Assembly: GCF_904846675.1 (NCBI RefSeq)
Contig: NZ_CAJHBT010000004.1
Span: 1-64,000, forward strand
Length of the DNA: 64,000 nucleotides
Origin: Psychrobacter urativorans
GTDB taxonomy: Bacteria > Pseudomonadota > Gammaproteobacteria > Pseudomonadales > Moraxellaceae
Direction of reading: 5' to 3'
The notes beneath the pieces were generated by a model that made no database searches, had not been told where the DNA came from, and saw only the letters and a program-made list of their open reading frames with translations. Below, one piece after another: positions 46,943 to 56,953 of the stretch (the first letter of the stretch is position 1; every line of letters starts with the position of its first letter). The position numbers and the translations under genes were made by a program.

Positions 46943-48208
46943 TTATTTGGCAGGAACCAGTGCCGGATAGCCAAGCGCGTACAGCACGCCTTCAAGGCCA
47001 GTGACATTGACAGCGGCATCAGCACGCGCTTGTACAATAGGTTTGGCATGATAAGCCACGCCTAAGTCGGCGTTGGCCATCATCGGTAAGTCATTAGCGC
47101 CGTCACCCACGCAGACCACTTGTGTCATCTCAAGGCCTAAGCGCTCAGCAATCTGTGCCACGATAGCGGCTTTTTTCGCGCCGTTAAGAATTGGCAGCTG
47201 AATATGACCGGTCACTTCGCCATCTTCAACATCCAAATGATTGGCATGGACCTCATCAATCCCTAATTGCTCAGCGACATAACGTGCAAAATAAGTAAAG
47301 CCGCCGGAAACCAGAACGGTATGATAACCTAACGCTTTAAAGGCGCTAATAGTGGTACGAGCGCCCGTCGATAAGGTGAGGCGCGCACAAATCTCATCGA
47401 GAACTGTGGTAGGAATGCCTTCTAGTAATGCCATACGCTGCGCAAAAGACTCATCAAAATCGATCTCGCCGCGCATTGCCGCTTCTGTAATAGCTTCGAC
47501 TTGCTCGCCGACACCTGCGGTTTTGGCCAGCTCAACGATGACTTCTTGTTCAATTAAAGTGGAGTCCATATCGAAGCAGACCAGTTTATGCGTGCGCAGC
47601 ATTTGACCGATAGATAAAATATGGCAATCGACTAGGTCTAGACTATCAAGCGCTGTATCTTGTGCATTTGAATAATTTTTATGGCCTTCTATTGAAGCGC
47701 TTTCTGCTAAATGCTTTTCTTCTAAATAGTTCTCTGTTAAATCACGACGTAAGCTGGTCGTCAGCTGGTCATCAATAATATGCGCAGCAGCCGTCTTTTT
47801 AGCGGGATGCATGAGCGTTGCGGTAACGGGCACTAGCAAATAACGGAACACCTGCGCAGGGATAAAAGGAGGTTTGGAGGCAGAGTGAGTAACAGATTTA
47901 TCGTTAACTTCAGTACTAACATCCGTATCGTCAATAGTGATATTAACAAAGCGGGCCTTAGTATCTTCTTCAACCGTCACCAAATGCCAGTTCGGCTGCT
48001 TATCGACCCATGACTGTACATACTGATGAATATCAAGTGCTGGCACGTGCGCAGGCAAAACTACGATCAAGGCAAATACCGGCAACGATTGTAGCGCATC
48101 AAAATCCTGCAAATTGGTCTCATCAGGCAACAAGGAGGCGATAGAATCGACGGCTTGTTGCCATGCTTTGCTGTCTTTTGGTAACGAGTACGGCGTATTT
48201 TTTGGCAT
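46943..48208 (-). CDS. serB: Phosphoserine phosphatase
   Basis: Final step of serine synthesis. It has 421 residues, about 100 more than E. coli SerB (322). The catalytic HAD domain is C-terminal: CFDMDSTLIE with Asp213 and Asp215, VLVSGGFTYFA, and VCVGDGANDLPMM. The N-terminal part (1-200) would hold an ACT-like regulatory region (VFALIVVLPAH). It is interrupted by low-complexity inserts near 95-115 and 165-190, rich in Asp/Ser/Glu. Divergent to an Smp-like membrane gene, as in E. coli. Confidence 0.93.
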   Translation of the reverse strand: MPKNTPYSLPKDSKAWQQAVDSIASLLPDETNLQDFDALQSLPVFALIVVLPAHVPALDIHQYVQSWVDKQPNWHLVTVEEDTKARFVNITIDDTDVSTEVNDKSVTHSASKPPFIPAQVFRYLLVPVTATLMHPAKKTAAAHIIDDQLTTSLRRDLTENYLEEKHLAESASIEGHKNYSNAQDTALDSLDLVDCHILSIGQMLRTHKLVCFDMDSTLIEQEVIVELAKTAGVGEQVEAITEAAMRGEIDFDESFAQRMALLEGIPTTVLDEICARLTLSTGARTTISAFKALGYHTVLVSGGFTYFARYVAEQLGIDEVHANHLDVEDGEVTGHIQLPILNGAKKAAIVAQIAERLGLEMTQVVCVGDGANDLPMMANADLGVAYHAKPIVQARADAAVNVTGLEGVLYALGYPALVPAK

Positions 48209-48599
48209 GGCTCAATTGTCCCTTGTATGCTCACATAAGATTAGGAATAATAACAGCTTTACCGTGCAGCGCCTATAGATGATCTATGAAGTATTTTTTA
48301 GCAACATCCCGCTGTCAGTATAAGCATTTATTAACGCCCTAAAGGGTATTAAAGTAAAAAAGTAGATGATAAAAGCGTTATGATGACGGCATCTATAACA
48401 AGCACTATGATGATATAGTAGATAAAGTCAGTGTAGCTTGATAAAAGTATTCACATTGAGGCTGTTTTTTAAATCTCATTCGTTTTTACATTAAGCTGAT
48501 TGTAGTGCCATGATTACCGGCTTTAGTAGCACATTTTTCCAGAAAATGAGTACTGGTCTCATTTTTTAACTTCCCTTATTCAAAAAAGTTTACGATATC
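48209..48599. other. Divergent region between serB and the Smp-like gene
   Basis: 391 AT-rich bases, no supported open frame. It must contain promoters in both directions; none is clear enough to place. Confidence 0.4.
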
Positions 48600-50066
48600 A
48601 TGACGTATTTAGCGCCGCGGCAAGGGTTGTTTGCCATAATTATTTTGGTCAGTTTTTGTTTGCAGACCCTACTGCTGGTGATTAGCACCGACCAACAGCT
48701 TACCAAAAGCCGTGAACAAAAGGGTGAGCAGATGATTACCCAGCTCATCGATGAGGCGCGCCTGTCTTTAGAAAATAAAGATCGTGTGAGCCTGAGTGTC
48801 ATTGCCAATCGCTATACCAGCGAGCAGGATATTGCGCGCTTGGTGATTAAAGACAACAATGATGATATTTTAGTGCCGGTGGGCAATGCGCCGATGCAGC
48901 AAGGTATTACCATCAGTCAAATCGCGACCAAAGGCGATGTGGTGATTGGTAGCGTGGCGCTGACCCTAAAAGATATTAGCAAAGGCGAGATTATCGCCAT
49001 GCAGTGGCTGTTCATTATCGGCTCTCTGATTTTCCATTTGTTATTGTGGGTGGCTTACGGCTACATCGCTCGCCCTACTAAAGCGCAAATCAATGCGTTA
49101 AGCCGAGATATTGATGATCACCACCGTGAGCATTCTAAGCAGGCGGGACAGTCGCGCTACGGTCGCCATTCTGTTGATTCTAATACGCCAGTTAATGACG
49201 ATATTAGTAATGGCAATATTAGGAATGACGATGGTCTTAGTAATAATGCCGCTAATGGCTCTGCCAACAAAGGAATTAATACTGCGGCTTTTCATGATGG
49301 GGTGAATACTTATGTCAATTCGCAACAAGATAGTGAGCAAGGCACTGACTCTCAAGCAAGCCGTAGTAATAATAATGGAGCTGGCGACCTAGAAACGGAC
49401 CGCACTCATGGTCAGATGAATAGTGGTAATAAATTTACGCCTAGCCGCTCAAAACTGTCGTCTACCCGCAGTTTTGATAATGTCAGCGTACAGATTGTGT
49501 TCCATGATGAGTTTAATATGCTTGAACGTCTGACACCTGAGATGCGTATGCCGTATTTGGCACTTTGTACTCAGCTGTTGAACCAAGCGCTCAACGAGCT
49601 GCTGACGCTGCCATTATTATTAGGGGTGAGTGCCGTAAATAAACCATTCTTTGATGAAAATGGTGCTTGTGCGGTGCTCAAAGCCAATAATGACCATGCA
49701 AAAGTGGCGCTGGCAGGCGTGATGCTTGGTAAACTGTATTTAATGCTTAATAAAATTATTCATACCAAGCATATTGAGCTGTCGCGCTTTGCACTGCCTG
49801 CTAAAGCTGGCGTCAGTGATCAAGGTCAAGCCAGTGCTATGAGACAGTTACTTGAGACTGTAGGCCGCAAAGAGAGTCTGCTGATTTTATTACCAAATGC
49901 CGGTCTCAAGCAGCTCAGCAATCACATTCAAGTCCATAACTTAAAGCGTCCAACCACCGTTTATGAGCGTGAATGCACGGTATTCGATGGCGGTAATGCC
50001 TCTATAATGGAGCGTCTCGCTGATGTACGCAATGCGGTATTGATGAGCGAAAGTACAGAGGAATAA
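48600..50066 (+). CDS. Smp/YtjB-like membrane protein
   Basis: 488 residues. One membrane helix lies at the N-terminus (about 10-29). An extracytoplasmic region (about 30-136) is followed by a second helix (about 140-160). A long Asn/Ser/Asp/Gly-rich linker spans about 175-290. The C-terminal cytoplasmic domain (about 292-480) begins VSVQIVFHDEFNMLERL. Two helices flanking a small periplasmic domain and the divergent position next to serB match E. coli Smp (YtjB). The large C-terminal domain is not in that protein. No Shine-Dalgarno is visible. Function unknown. Confidence 0.6.
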   Translation: MTYLAPRQGLFAIIILVSFCLQTLLLVISTDQQLTKSREQKGEQMITQLIDEARLSLENKDRVSLSVIANRYTSEQDIARLVIKDNNDDILVPVGNAPMQQGITISQIATKGDVVIGSVALTLKDISKGEIIAMQWLFIIGSLIFHLLLWVAYGYIARPTKAQINALSRDIDDHHREHSKQAGQSRYGRHSVDSNTPVNDDISNGNIRNDDGLSNNAANGSANKGINTAAFHDGVNTYVNSQQDSEQGTDSQASRSNNNGAGDLETDRTHGQMNSGNKFTPSRSKLSSTRSFDNVSVQIVFHDEFNMLERLTPEMRMPYLALCTQLLNQALNELLTLPLLLGVSAVNKPFFDENGACAVLKANNDHAKVALAGVMLGKLYLMLNKIIHTKHIELSRFALPAKAGVSDQGQASAMRQLLETVGRKESLLILLPNAGLKQLSNHIQVHNLKRPTTVYERECTVFDGGNASIMERLADVRNAVLMSESTEE

Positions 50067-50222
50067 AAAATACAGAGGAATAATTGACGATTATAACTAT
50101 TCCTAAAGCTCCTCTAAAGCTAACCTCAGCACAAAAATGATTGACAATGTCGGACAGAGACTTTATAAGGCATATATGTATCTCATTATTTTAATTTTTT
50201 GCCCAAACTATAGGAGCTTGTC

Positions 50223-50462
50223 ATGAGTGAAGCTGATATCGATGATGATTTTGATAATGAATTCGTTGATGACGATGATGCCAAAATGGTAGAAGAGGCA
50301 GAAACTAGCGTACGCACGCGTTTAAGTAGCTTAGAGAAACGCCGTTTAATTGATAATTTGTTGGAAGAGAAGCGTCTGGCAAAAGAGCTAAAAGACGATT
50401 TGGATGATATAGATGACTTCGATGAAGACGGTGATGAGGATTGGGATGATGACGATATTTAA
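50223..50462 (+). CDS. Small acidic protein of unknown function
   Basis: 79 residues, extremely acidic at both ends (Asp/Glu-rich 1-28 and 56-79). A central basic helix (about 30-56, SSLEKRRLIDNLLEEKRLAKEL) is consistent with one alpha helix. AGGAG precedes the ATG. The RRxIxxLLEExRL pattern resembles short conserved gammaproteobacterial proteins of the PA3496 type, but this is from memory and tentative. It is followed by the UPF0149 gene. Confidence 0.7.
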   Translation: MSEADIDDDFDNEFVDDDDAKMVEEAETSVRTRLSSLEKRRLIDNLLEEKRLAKELKDDLDDIDDFDEDGDEDWDDDDI

Positions 50463-50590
50463 CATTCATCATGGGCGTTAGTTATCACCCATGATAGGAT
50501 TATCATTATCTAATTGTGCTAAGCTGAATTTACCTTTTTAATCGCCATATCTAGTAACAAATAACCTATCGACCCAAGGACAAGTGATCT

Positions 50591-51148
50591 ATGAGTAACC
50601 AGCTAAGCTTTGATGAATTACTGGATTTTTTAGACAACCAAGAGAGCCCGTTTGTGCTTGATAGTGTCGCCACCCATGGTTTTTTGACCGCTACTGTCAT
50701 TGGGCGTCCACTGCCAAACTGGATAGATGCGCTGTTTGAAGGCCATGTGAAAGATATTCCAGACAACGTCATCGACGGCATTCATCGCTGGCGCGCTTTC
50801 ATTATGGATGAGCTCAAAAATGAGACGCCAATTGTGCTGCCATTTAGTGAAGACGCGGGCAATGAAGAAGTTGCGGTTGATTTCTCAGATGAGTCCGACA
50901 TTGTGGCATGGTCGATTGGTTTCGTGGATGCGATGTATGGCGATGAAGCTAGTGATTGGTTCGAAGCTGAAGATACCGCCGAAGACGTTGCCGTATTAAC
51001 CTTGCCCATGATTGTGCTCAGTGGTATTGGGGATGAAGATCCTGAACTGGCGCAAATGCGTGCCGATCAAGATAAACTGGCGCAAATGGCCAATAGCATC
51101 GAAGGTAATTTAACCGAGCTATTTTTATTATTCCATACCAATGATTAG
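50591..51148 (+). CDS. UPF0149 (YgfB/YecA-like) protein
   Basis: 185 residues, acidic, predicted all-helical and cytoplasmic. FVLDSVATHGFLTATVIG near residues 20-37 (the G-x-L-T-A signature) and IVAWSIGFVDAMY near 100-112 are typical. Glu/Asp-rich tracts lie between. Distant members carry a C-terminal SEC-C zinc motif, which is absent here. AAGGAC precedes the ATG. Biochemical function in this organism is unknown. Confidence 0.8.
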   Translation: MSNQLSFDELLDFLDNQESPFVLDSVATHGFLTATVIGRPLPNWIDALFEGHVKDIPDNVIDGIHRWRAFIMDELKNETPIVLPFSEDAGNEEVAVDFSDESDIVAWSIGFVDAMYGDEASDWFEAEDTAEDVAVLTLPMIVLSGIGDEDPELAQMRADQDKLAQMANSIEGNLTELFLLFHTND

Positions 51149-51210
51149 CATTAGTGTTACGGGCCAGCGCTGTCTATAAACTCTGCCTATCATTCTTATA
51201 AGGTAATACC

Positions 51211-51660
51211 ATGACTGTGCAACTCTCCAACCTTGAGCACTTGCCAAACTATCAAATCACTGAACGTTTGGATGTGGTTTATGGCAGTACCGTGCGCTCA
51301 AAGCACGTCGGTAAGGACTTGTTTGCCGGCCTTAAAAACATCGTTGGTGGTGAGCTAACGGCTTATACCGAGTTGTTAGAAGAGTCGCGGCAAGAAGCAA
51401 TAGACCGGATGGTGGTGAAGGCGGAAGAGTTGGGTGCCGATGCAGTGGTTGGTCTGCGCTTTTCGACTTCTAGTATTGCGCAAGGGGCATCCGAGCTGTT
51501 TGTTTATGGCACTGCCGTCAAGGTCGTACGTATACAAAGCCAGCCAGCAAATAACCAACCTTTTCAAAATCAACCGGCTAACGCGCCCTATGACCAACAA
51601 CAACAGGGTCAAACGCCAGCGCCGGTCGCAGACTTGCCGCGCTTCAATCCTTTTGGCTAA
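51211..51660 (+). CDS. YbjQ/UPF0145 family protein with a C-terminal tail
   Basis: 149 residues. The YbjQ fold occupies about residues 10-110: DVVYGSTVRSKHVGKDLFAGL, then GGELTAYTELLEESRQEAIDRM, then GADAVVGLRFSTSSI and ELFVYGTAVKV. The family forms pentameric rings; a metal-binding role has been suggested but is not established. About 40 Gln/Asn/Pro-rich residues follow. Directly followed (24 bp) by a second member of the same family, so the two are almost certainly co-transcribed and may form mixed complexes. Confidence 0.85.
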   Translation: MTVQLSNLEHLPNYQITERLDVVYGSTVRSKHVGKDLFAGLKNIVGGELTAYTELLEESRQEAIDRMVVKAEELGADAVVGLRFSTSSIAQGASELFVYGTAVKVVRIQSQPANNQPFQNQPANAPYDQQQQGQTPAPVADLPRFNPFG

Positions 51661-51684
51661 GTTTTTTATGATAAGAGACGTGCC

Positions 51685-52158
51685 ATGAATAACTCTATTA
51701 CTCAAATGCTATTTAACTATGCGCCCCTTATTGTGTTATTTGTGGTCGGCTGGTTCTTTGGTGCGCGTCATGAGCGTCAGCACTTGGCACAGTTAGCTAT
51801 TTCAGAAAAAGCGTTAAATCATATTATTGTATCGACCGAGCGTTTTTATCGACCGACACTGATGGCTAATAGTGAAGGTGAGCTGGTACTCGGTAGTGTA
51901 GTGATTGCGCAAGATTATTTTAAAATGGTGATTGCGCGGGTGTTAAGCTTATTTGGTAAAAATCTAACCACTTATGAGACTTTGCTAGAGCGCGCACGCC
52001 GTGAAGCACTAGTACGTATGCGAACCCAAGCTCACGCTAAAGGCTATAGCCATATCTATGGTTTGCGCTTTGAGGTCAGCAATATCAACCAATTGGGCAG
52101 TATGGTAGAGGCTATCGCTTATGGTACGGCGGTAATGAATAGCGAAAAAGTCAACTAG
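51685..52158 (+). CDS. Membrane-anchored YbjQ-like protein
   Basis: 157 residues. One N-terminal membrane helix (about 9-25, YAPLIVLFVVGWFFGAR) is followed by a YbjQ-like domain recognisable from LGSVVIAQDYFKMVIARVLSLFG, LTTYETLLERARREALVRM, and GYSHIYGLRFEVSNI near the C-terminus. It is probably a diverged duplicate of the preceding gene that has acquired a membrane anchor. The pair suggests a soluble/membrane-bound partnership, which is inference. Confidence 0.75.
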   Translation: MNNSITQMLFNYAPLIVLFVVGWFFGARHERQHLAQLAISEKALNHIIVSTERFYRPTLMANSEGELVLGSVVIAQDYFKMVIARVLSLFGKNLTTYETLLERARREALVRMRTQAHAKGYSHIYGLRFEVSNINQLGSMVEAIAYGTAVMNSEKVN

Positions 52159-52227
52159 TCTTAAAATCTCGCTAACAAGCTCCAGCCTGTCTTTGCATTA
52201 AATATAATATTCAAAATGCTATTGAAA

Positions 52228-52267
52228 ATAAAGGCTGTATTAACTTTAAAGTTAGTACAGCCTTTAT
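52228..52267. terminator. Possible bidirectional terminator
   Basis: AAAGGCTGTA...TACAGCCTTT with an inner TAACT/AGTTA extension forms a long hairpin between convergent genes. The T tracts on both sides are short. Confidence 0.6.
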
Positions 52268-52315
52268 GCTAGTCGAAACATTTATTCTAATCGAAGTTGC
52301 AATCTCAAACACTGC

Positions 52316-53533
52316 CTAGCGCCGGCGAGCATTCATCCGCGCTCTATGGTCCTTTTCTTTTTCATCGGCTTCATCTTTGATCTTAGTAAAATCAAACAAG
52401 AAGGTACGGTTTTTGAGTACCGCTACAAATACTACCCCGCCAATGGTATTGCCCACCAGTACGATCACCAAGAACAACAGATAACTCATTAAACTGACCG
52501 TATGGCCATACATCAAGGCCGAAAATACTTCGATATTGCCCACGATACTATGATGCAAACCCAAAAATCCGATACTACCGGTAATTATTGATACCAATAC
52601 AATACGGCTAATCGTATCGCGGGCTGAGGTCACTAGCCATGCTGCGACCCCCATCATCCAGCCTGCCAGGATTGAGCTACCAAAAATCACCCACCACTCA
52701 AAGTCCAAAACATGCTGGGCATAAGCATCGATATCAGCAATACTGAACAGCTGCATATTAATGCCTAAGCCAATCATGAGTGCTGCGAACAGACAACCGC
52801 CAGCGATATTACCGGCGATGACAATACCCCATAAACGCAGCAGCTTACTCACAGGTTCGACTTTATTGAGTACCGGCAAGCTTAAAAGAGAGGTTTGCTC
52901 AGTGAATAATAGCGACTGACCAATGACTACGATAATAAAACCGAGTGGATACAATAAAGACGCTAAAACGATGGCGTATTGGCTCGGTATCAGCTCACTA
53001 AGGAGAGCGAAAGCCGATAAAATAACGAACAAACTAAAACCAATCTCTAGCCCTGCGGTAAAGGCACTGGTAAATAATGAGCCAAGCGAGCGGTTAAAGG
53101 TTGCTTTGGCATCAATAACTTGCTCAACTAAAATGCTGGCGTAGCTTTTGGGTGCACTAGCATTGTCATCGCCTGCGACTTCTTTAATGGTTTCTTTATC
53201 TTCGTCACTGACGCCTTCCGAGAAAACCTCATCGTCTAGCTCTTCGGTAGCATTGAGGTTATTATTTTCCTCATCGCTGTCTTCATTATCATTGTCGTCA
53301 TTATTTTCATTGTTGTTATCATCATCATTATTGTCATCGTCATCGTCATCGTCATCGTCATTTTCATTGTTGTTATTATCATTATTGGTATCGTCACTAT
53401 TACTAACGCTCTTATGGTTTTCATCAGCAATATGGTCGATTTCTTCACTCTGGCTGTCAGAGTTCGATAGCTTCTTGTTATTACTATCACTGGACTTGTC
53501 ATTGGACTTGTCATTGGCTTTATTAATGGTCAT
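52316..53533 (-). CDS. Formate/nitrite-transporter family protein with acidic N-terminus (YfdC-like)
   Basis: 405 residues. Residues 1 to about 125 are hydrophilic, dominated by Asp, Asn, Glu and Ser, with a run of nine Asp near residues 59-67. The FNT channel domain (about 140-385) contains FTAGLEIGFSLFV, FIIVVIGQSLLFTEQT, LLRLWGIVIAGNIAG and LHHSIVGNIEV, which match the YfdC branch of formate/nitrite transporters. The C-terminus is basic. The acidic run is encoded by a GAT/GAC/AAT microsatellite-like tract that could vary in length. Substrate unknown; stands alone. Confidence 0.85.
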   Translation of the reverse strand: MTINKANDKSNDKSSDSNNKKLSNSDSQSEEIDHIADENHKSVSNSDDTNNDNNNNENDDDDDDDDDNNDDDNNNENNDDNDNEDSDEENNNLNATEELDDEVFSEGVSDEDKETIKEVAGDDNASAPKSYASILVEQVIDAKATFNRSLGSLFTSAFTAGLEIGFSLFVILSAFALLSELIPSQYAIVLASLLYPLGFIIVVIGQSLLFTEQTSLLSLPVLNKVEPVSKLLRLWGIVIAGNIAGGCLFAALMIGLGINMQLFSIADIDAYAQHVLDFEWWVIFGSSILAGWMMGVAAWLVTSARDTISRIVLVSIITGSIGFLGLHHSIVGNIEVFSALMYGHTVSLMSYLLFLVIVLVGNTIGGVVFVAVLKNRTFLFDFTKIKDEADEKEKDHRARMNARRR

Positions 53534-53844
53534 GGTAGTTGACTTATATCGTTTATGAATTATGGTTACAAGTTAAGCTTATCAATCTTTTTTACGCTAT
53601 AGATAAAGGAAAAATCATCCGATGCTAACAAAATCTGCTCATATGAGATAAAATCATGGCACTAACTTTTTTGCTGGCACGTTTTACAGTTATTGCGCTG
53701 TCTCATTACTAATTGCGCTTATTATCCCTAGCAGCCATTATTTTTTAACCCCTGTTGCGTTGGTTAATTGTATGAATTCAGCGATAGCTAGGCGTGCTTA
53801 CTATTATTCATTTATATCCATTTACGTTTTAGTCTGAGAGCCTT
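53534..53844. other. Divergent gap before valS
   Basis: 311 bases, no supported gene. It should hold promoters of the FNT gene and of valS, with no clear consensus. Confidence 0.4.
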
Positions 53845-56823
53845 ATGAGTAACCATCCCAATATGCAAAACACCAAAGCCAACCAAACTAATTTAACCAC
53901 CTCCATTCAAGCCGCTTTAAATCAACTCGAAAATGCTTATAACCCAGGCGAAGTCGAGGCGGGCATGTATCAAGGCTGGGAAGAGAGTGGCTATTTTCAG
54001 CCAACCTTTGATAAAGAAGAATCGTTCTCTATCGCCTTGCCGCCGCCAAACGTTACTGGCTCCTTACATATGGGACATGGCTTTAATAACGCTATTATGG
54101 ATGCGTTAACCCGTTATCACCGCATGGATGGTGACAATACCTTATGGCAACCGGGTACTGATCATGCGGGTATCGCCACGCAAATGGTGGTTGAGCGTCG
54201 TTTAGAAGCAGAAGGAATCAAGCGCCGTGATATGAGCCGTGAAGATTTCATCGATAAAGTCTGGGAGTGGAAAGAGGAGTCGGGCGATAATATTACCCGT
54301 CAAATTCGTCGTTTGGGCAGTTCAGTCGATTGGTCGCGTGAACGCTTTACCATGGATGATGGCTTATCTAATGCGGTTAAAGAAGTATTCGTACGTCTGT
54401 TCGACGATGGGCTTATTTATCGTGGTAAGCGTTTGGTCAACTGGGATCCTAAATTTCAGACGGCATTGTCTGATTTGGAAGTCGAAAATCATGACGAAAA
54501 AGGTAGCCTTTGGCATTTCCGTTATCACTTTACTGATAGTGATTTACAAACCCAAGATGGTAAAAACTATCTGGTCGTTGCTACTACGCGCCCTGAAACC
54601 TTATTAGGGGATACCGCAGTCGCGGTCAATCCAAGCGATGAGCGTTACGCCCATCTGGTCGGTAAGAGCATTACGCTACCAATTACTGGCCGTGTCGTCC
54701 CTATCGTTGTCGATGATTATGTCGAGAGCGACTTTGGCACTGGCTGTGTAAAAATAACGCCTGCCCATGACTTTAATGACTATGAGCTTGGTCGTCGTCA
54801 TGAGTTGCCCTTGATTAATATTCTTGATGAGCATGCTAATATTTTACCAGCAATGGAAGTCTATCCAGATTTGCAAACCCGTGAACCAACGTTAGAGACC
54901 ACCCCAAGTGACCATGCTGGTGTTACTTATGCTGGTGTTGAACGCTTTGCTGCTCGTAAGCAAGTCGTTGCGCAAGCGCAAGCACAAGACTGGCTACAAG
55001 AAATTGAAGATTATGCACTCAAAGCACCGCGTGCCGAACGTGGCGGCGCAATCGTTGAGCCGTGGCTGACCGATCAATGGTATGTGGCCGTTGAAAAACT
55101 TGCTCAGCCGGCGATTACTGCGGTAGAAGAAGGCCAAATTGAATTCGTTCCTGCGCAATATAAAAACATGTATATGGCATGGATGAATGGCCTACAAGAC
55201 TGGTGCATCAGCCGTCAGCTCTGGTGGGGGCATCGTATCCCCGCTTGGTATGACGAGGAAGGTAGCATCTATGTCGCGCGTGATGAGGCGGAAGTTCGCA
55301 GTAAGTATAATCTAGCCGATAGCGTAAAATTACGCCAAGATGATGACGTGCTTGATACTTGGTTTAGCTCCGGTCTTTGGACGTTCAGCACGCTGGGCTG
55401 GGCAGATGGCAATGCTGATGCAAAAGTGATGGAGACTTTCCATCCGACCAGTGTTTTGGTCACCGGCTTTGATATCATTTTCTTTTGGGTGGCACGCATG
55501 ATTATGATGACCATGCACTTCGTCAAAAATGAAGATGGCACCCCGCAAGTCCCATTTAAGACGGTTTATGTACACGGTCTAGTCCGCGATAGCTTTGGAC
55601 AAAAGATGTCTAAGTCTAAAGGTAATGTCCTCGATCCAATTGATATCATTGATGGTATCGATCTTGAGACCCTAGTGACCAAACGTACTAGCAACATGAT
55701 GAACCCGAAAGACGCGGCCAAAATCGAAAAGCAAACCCGTAAAGAGTTCCCTGAAGGTATTCCAGCGTTCGGTACCGATGCGCTGCGCTTTACCTTCACG
55801 TCATTAGCCAGTACCGGTCGCGATATCAACTTTGATCTAAAACGCGTTGAGGGCTATCGTAACTTCTGTAACAAAATATGGAATGCCAGTCGCTTTGTAT
55901 TGATAAACTGTGTTGATAGCGAAGGTACTGCTAAGCCTATCGATCAAACGGCTAAGCCTGAAGTGTGGGAGCTTCCTGAAAAGTGGATTATCAGCCGTCT
56001 GAACTCTACGATTGCCAATATCCATCAGCATTTTGGTCAGTATCGTCTGGACATGGTCAGTCATGATATCTATGAATTTATCTGGAATGAATATTGTGAT
56101 TGGTATGTTGAGCTTGCTAAGGCCAGCTTAAATGATGACTCGGTGACGGATACGCGTAAAGCACAAATTCGCTATGTATTGCTGCATGTCCTTGAGACTG
56201 CGCTACGCTTCACTCACCCAATCATGCCGTATCTGACTGAGCAAATTTGGCAAACTATCGCCCCTCTATTAGATCGTAAAGATACTGATAGCATCGTCAT
56301 CGCTGCTTATCCACAAACGGATACTGCGCAAATTAACACGCAAGTTGAAGCGGATATGGCATGGCTACAACAGCTCATCGCTAGCGTCCGTAATATCCGT
56401 GGTGAGATGAAATTGGGCAACGCCGTACGGTTACCAGTCTTGCTACAAAACGTCTCGCTGGTTGAGGACGAGCGTCTAGCACGTATCGCCAATCAGTTTA
56501 AAGCACTCGCAAAAGTCGAAAGCTTAACCATTCTAAAAGAAGGCGATGAAGTGCCACTATCCTCGTCGAGTATGATTGGACAGCTGCGCGTACTCGTACC
56601 GATGAAAGGGTTAATTGATCCGACTGCTGAGCTAACTCGTTTGGGTAAAGCCCATGAAAAGCTACAAAAGCAAGTTGAAGGTATCTCGCGAAAATTAGGC
56701 AATGAAGGCTTTGTCAGTAAAGCGCCTGCCGAAGTGGTAGAAGCTGAGAAAGCAAAACTGATTGAGTTAGAAGGGCAGTTGACCGCAATGACGGCGCAGA
56801 TGGATCAGTTAAAAGCGCTATAA
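53845..56823 (+). CDS. valS: Valyl-tRNA synthetase
   Basis: Class I synthetase charging tRNA-Val. The 992-residue protein has signature HMGH at residues 75-78 (preceded by [10 protein letters not shown]) and KMSKS at 587-591 ([14 protein letters not shown]). The [10 protein letters not shown] segment and an intact CP1 editing domain (about 190-400, [15 protein letters not shown]) are present. The C-terminal coiled coil (about 925-990) is typical of ValS. Length fits the family (about 950). The N-terminus is about 25 residues longer than E. coli and Asn/Thr-rich. GAGAG precedes the ATG. Confidence 0.97.
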   Translation: MSNHPNMQNTKANQTNLTTSIQAALNQLENAYNPGEVEAGMYQGWEESGYFQPTFDKEESFSIALPPPNVTGSLHMGHGFNNAIMDALTRYHRMDGDNTLWQPGTDHAGIATQMVVERRLEAEGIKRRDMSREDFIDKVWEWKEESGDNITRQIRRLGSSVDWSRERFTMDDGLSNAVKEVFVRLFDDGLIYRGKRLVNWDPKFQTALSDLEVENHDEKGSLWHFRYHFTDSDLQTQDGKNYLVVATTRPETLLGDTAVAVNPSDERYAHLVGKSITLPITGRVVPIVVDDYVESDFGTGCVKITPAHDFNDYELGRRHELPLINILDEHANILPAMEVYPDLQTREPTLETTPSDHAGVTYAGVERFAARKQVVAQAQAQDWLQEIEDYALKAPRAERGGAIVEPWLTDQWYVAVEKLAQPAITAVEEGQIEFVPAQYKNMYMAWMNGLQDWCISRQLWWGHRIPAWYDEEGSIYVARDEAEVRSKYNLADSVKLRQDDDVLDTWFSSGLWTFSTLGWADGNADAKVMETFHPTSVLVTGFDIIFFWVARMIMMTMHFVKNEDGTPQVPFKTVYVHGLVRDSFGQKMSKSKGNVLDPIDIIDGIDLETLVTKRTSNMMNPKDAAKIEKQTRKEFPEGIPAFGTDALRFTFTSLASTGRDINFDLKRVEGYRNFCNKIWNASRFVLINCVDSEGTAKPIDQTAKPEVWELPEKWIISRLNSTIANIHQHFGQYRLDMVSHDIYEFIWNEYCDWYVELAKASLNDDSVTDTRKAQIRYVLLHVLETALRFTHPIMPYLTEQIWQTIAPLLDRKDTDSIVIAAYPQTDTAQINTQVEADMAWLQQLIASVRNIRGEMKLGNAVRLPVLLQNVSLVEDERLARIANQFKALAKVESLTILKEGDEVPLSSSSMIGQLRVLVPMKGLIDPTAELTRLGKAHEKLQKQVEGISRKLGNEGFVSKAPAEVVEAEKAKLIELEGQLTAMTAQMDQLKAL

Positions 56824-56857
56824 GAAGGTAAAGTCGTAAGCATTACCAACTATTTAT

Positions 56858-56901
56858 AAAAACATGGCTTATGATGAGATTTATCATAAGCCATGTTTTT
56901 T
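56858..56901. terminator. Terminator after valS
   Basis: A perfect stem of about 18 base pairs (core ACATGGCTTATGAT/ATCATAAGCCATGT, loop of seven bases) is flanked by A and T tracts. It marks the border between valS and the AT-rich accessory pocket. Confidence 0.92.
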
Positions 56902-56953
56902 AGTAGTAACCCATAAATGTTATTTATAAATTTATTAGAACTGGAATACACTT

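Noticed and set aside
53148..53558. Plus-strand open frame of 136 codons opposite the FNT gene
   Set aside because: It is the antisense of the Asp/Asn triplet tract, giving Ser/Leu runs; no ribosome site or domain.
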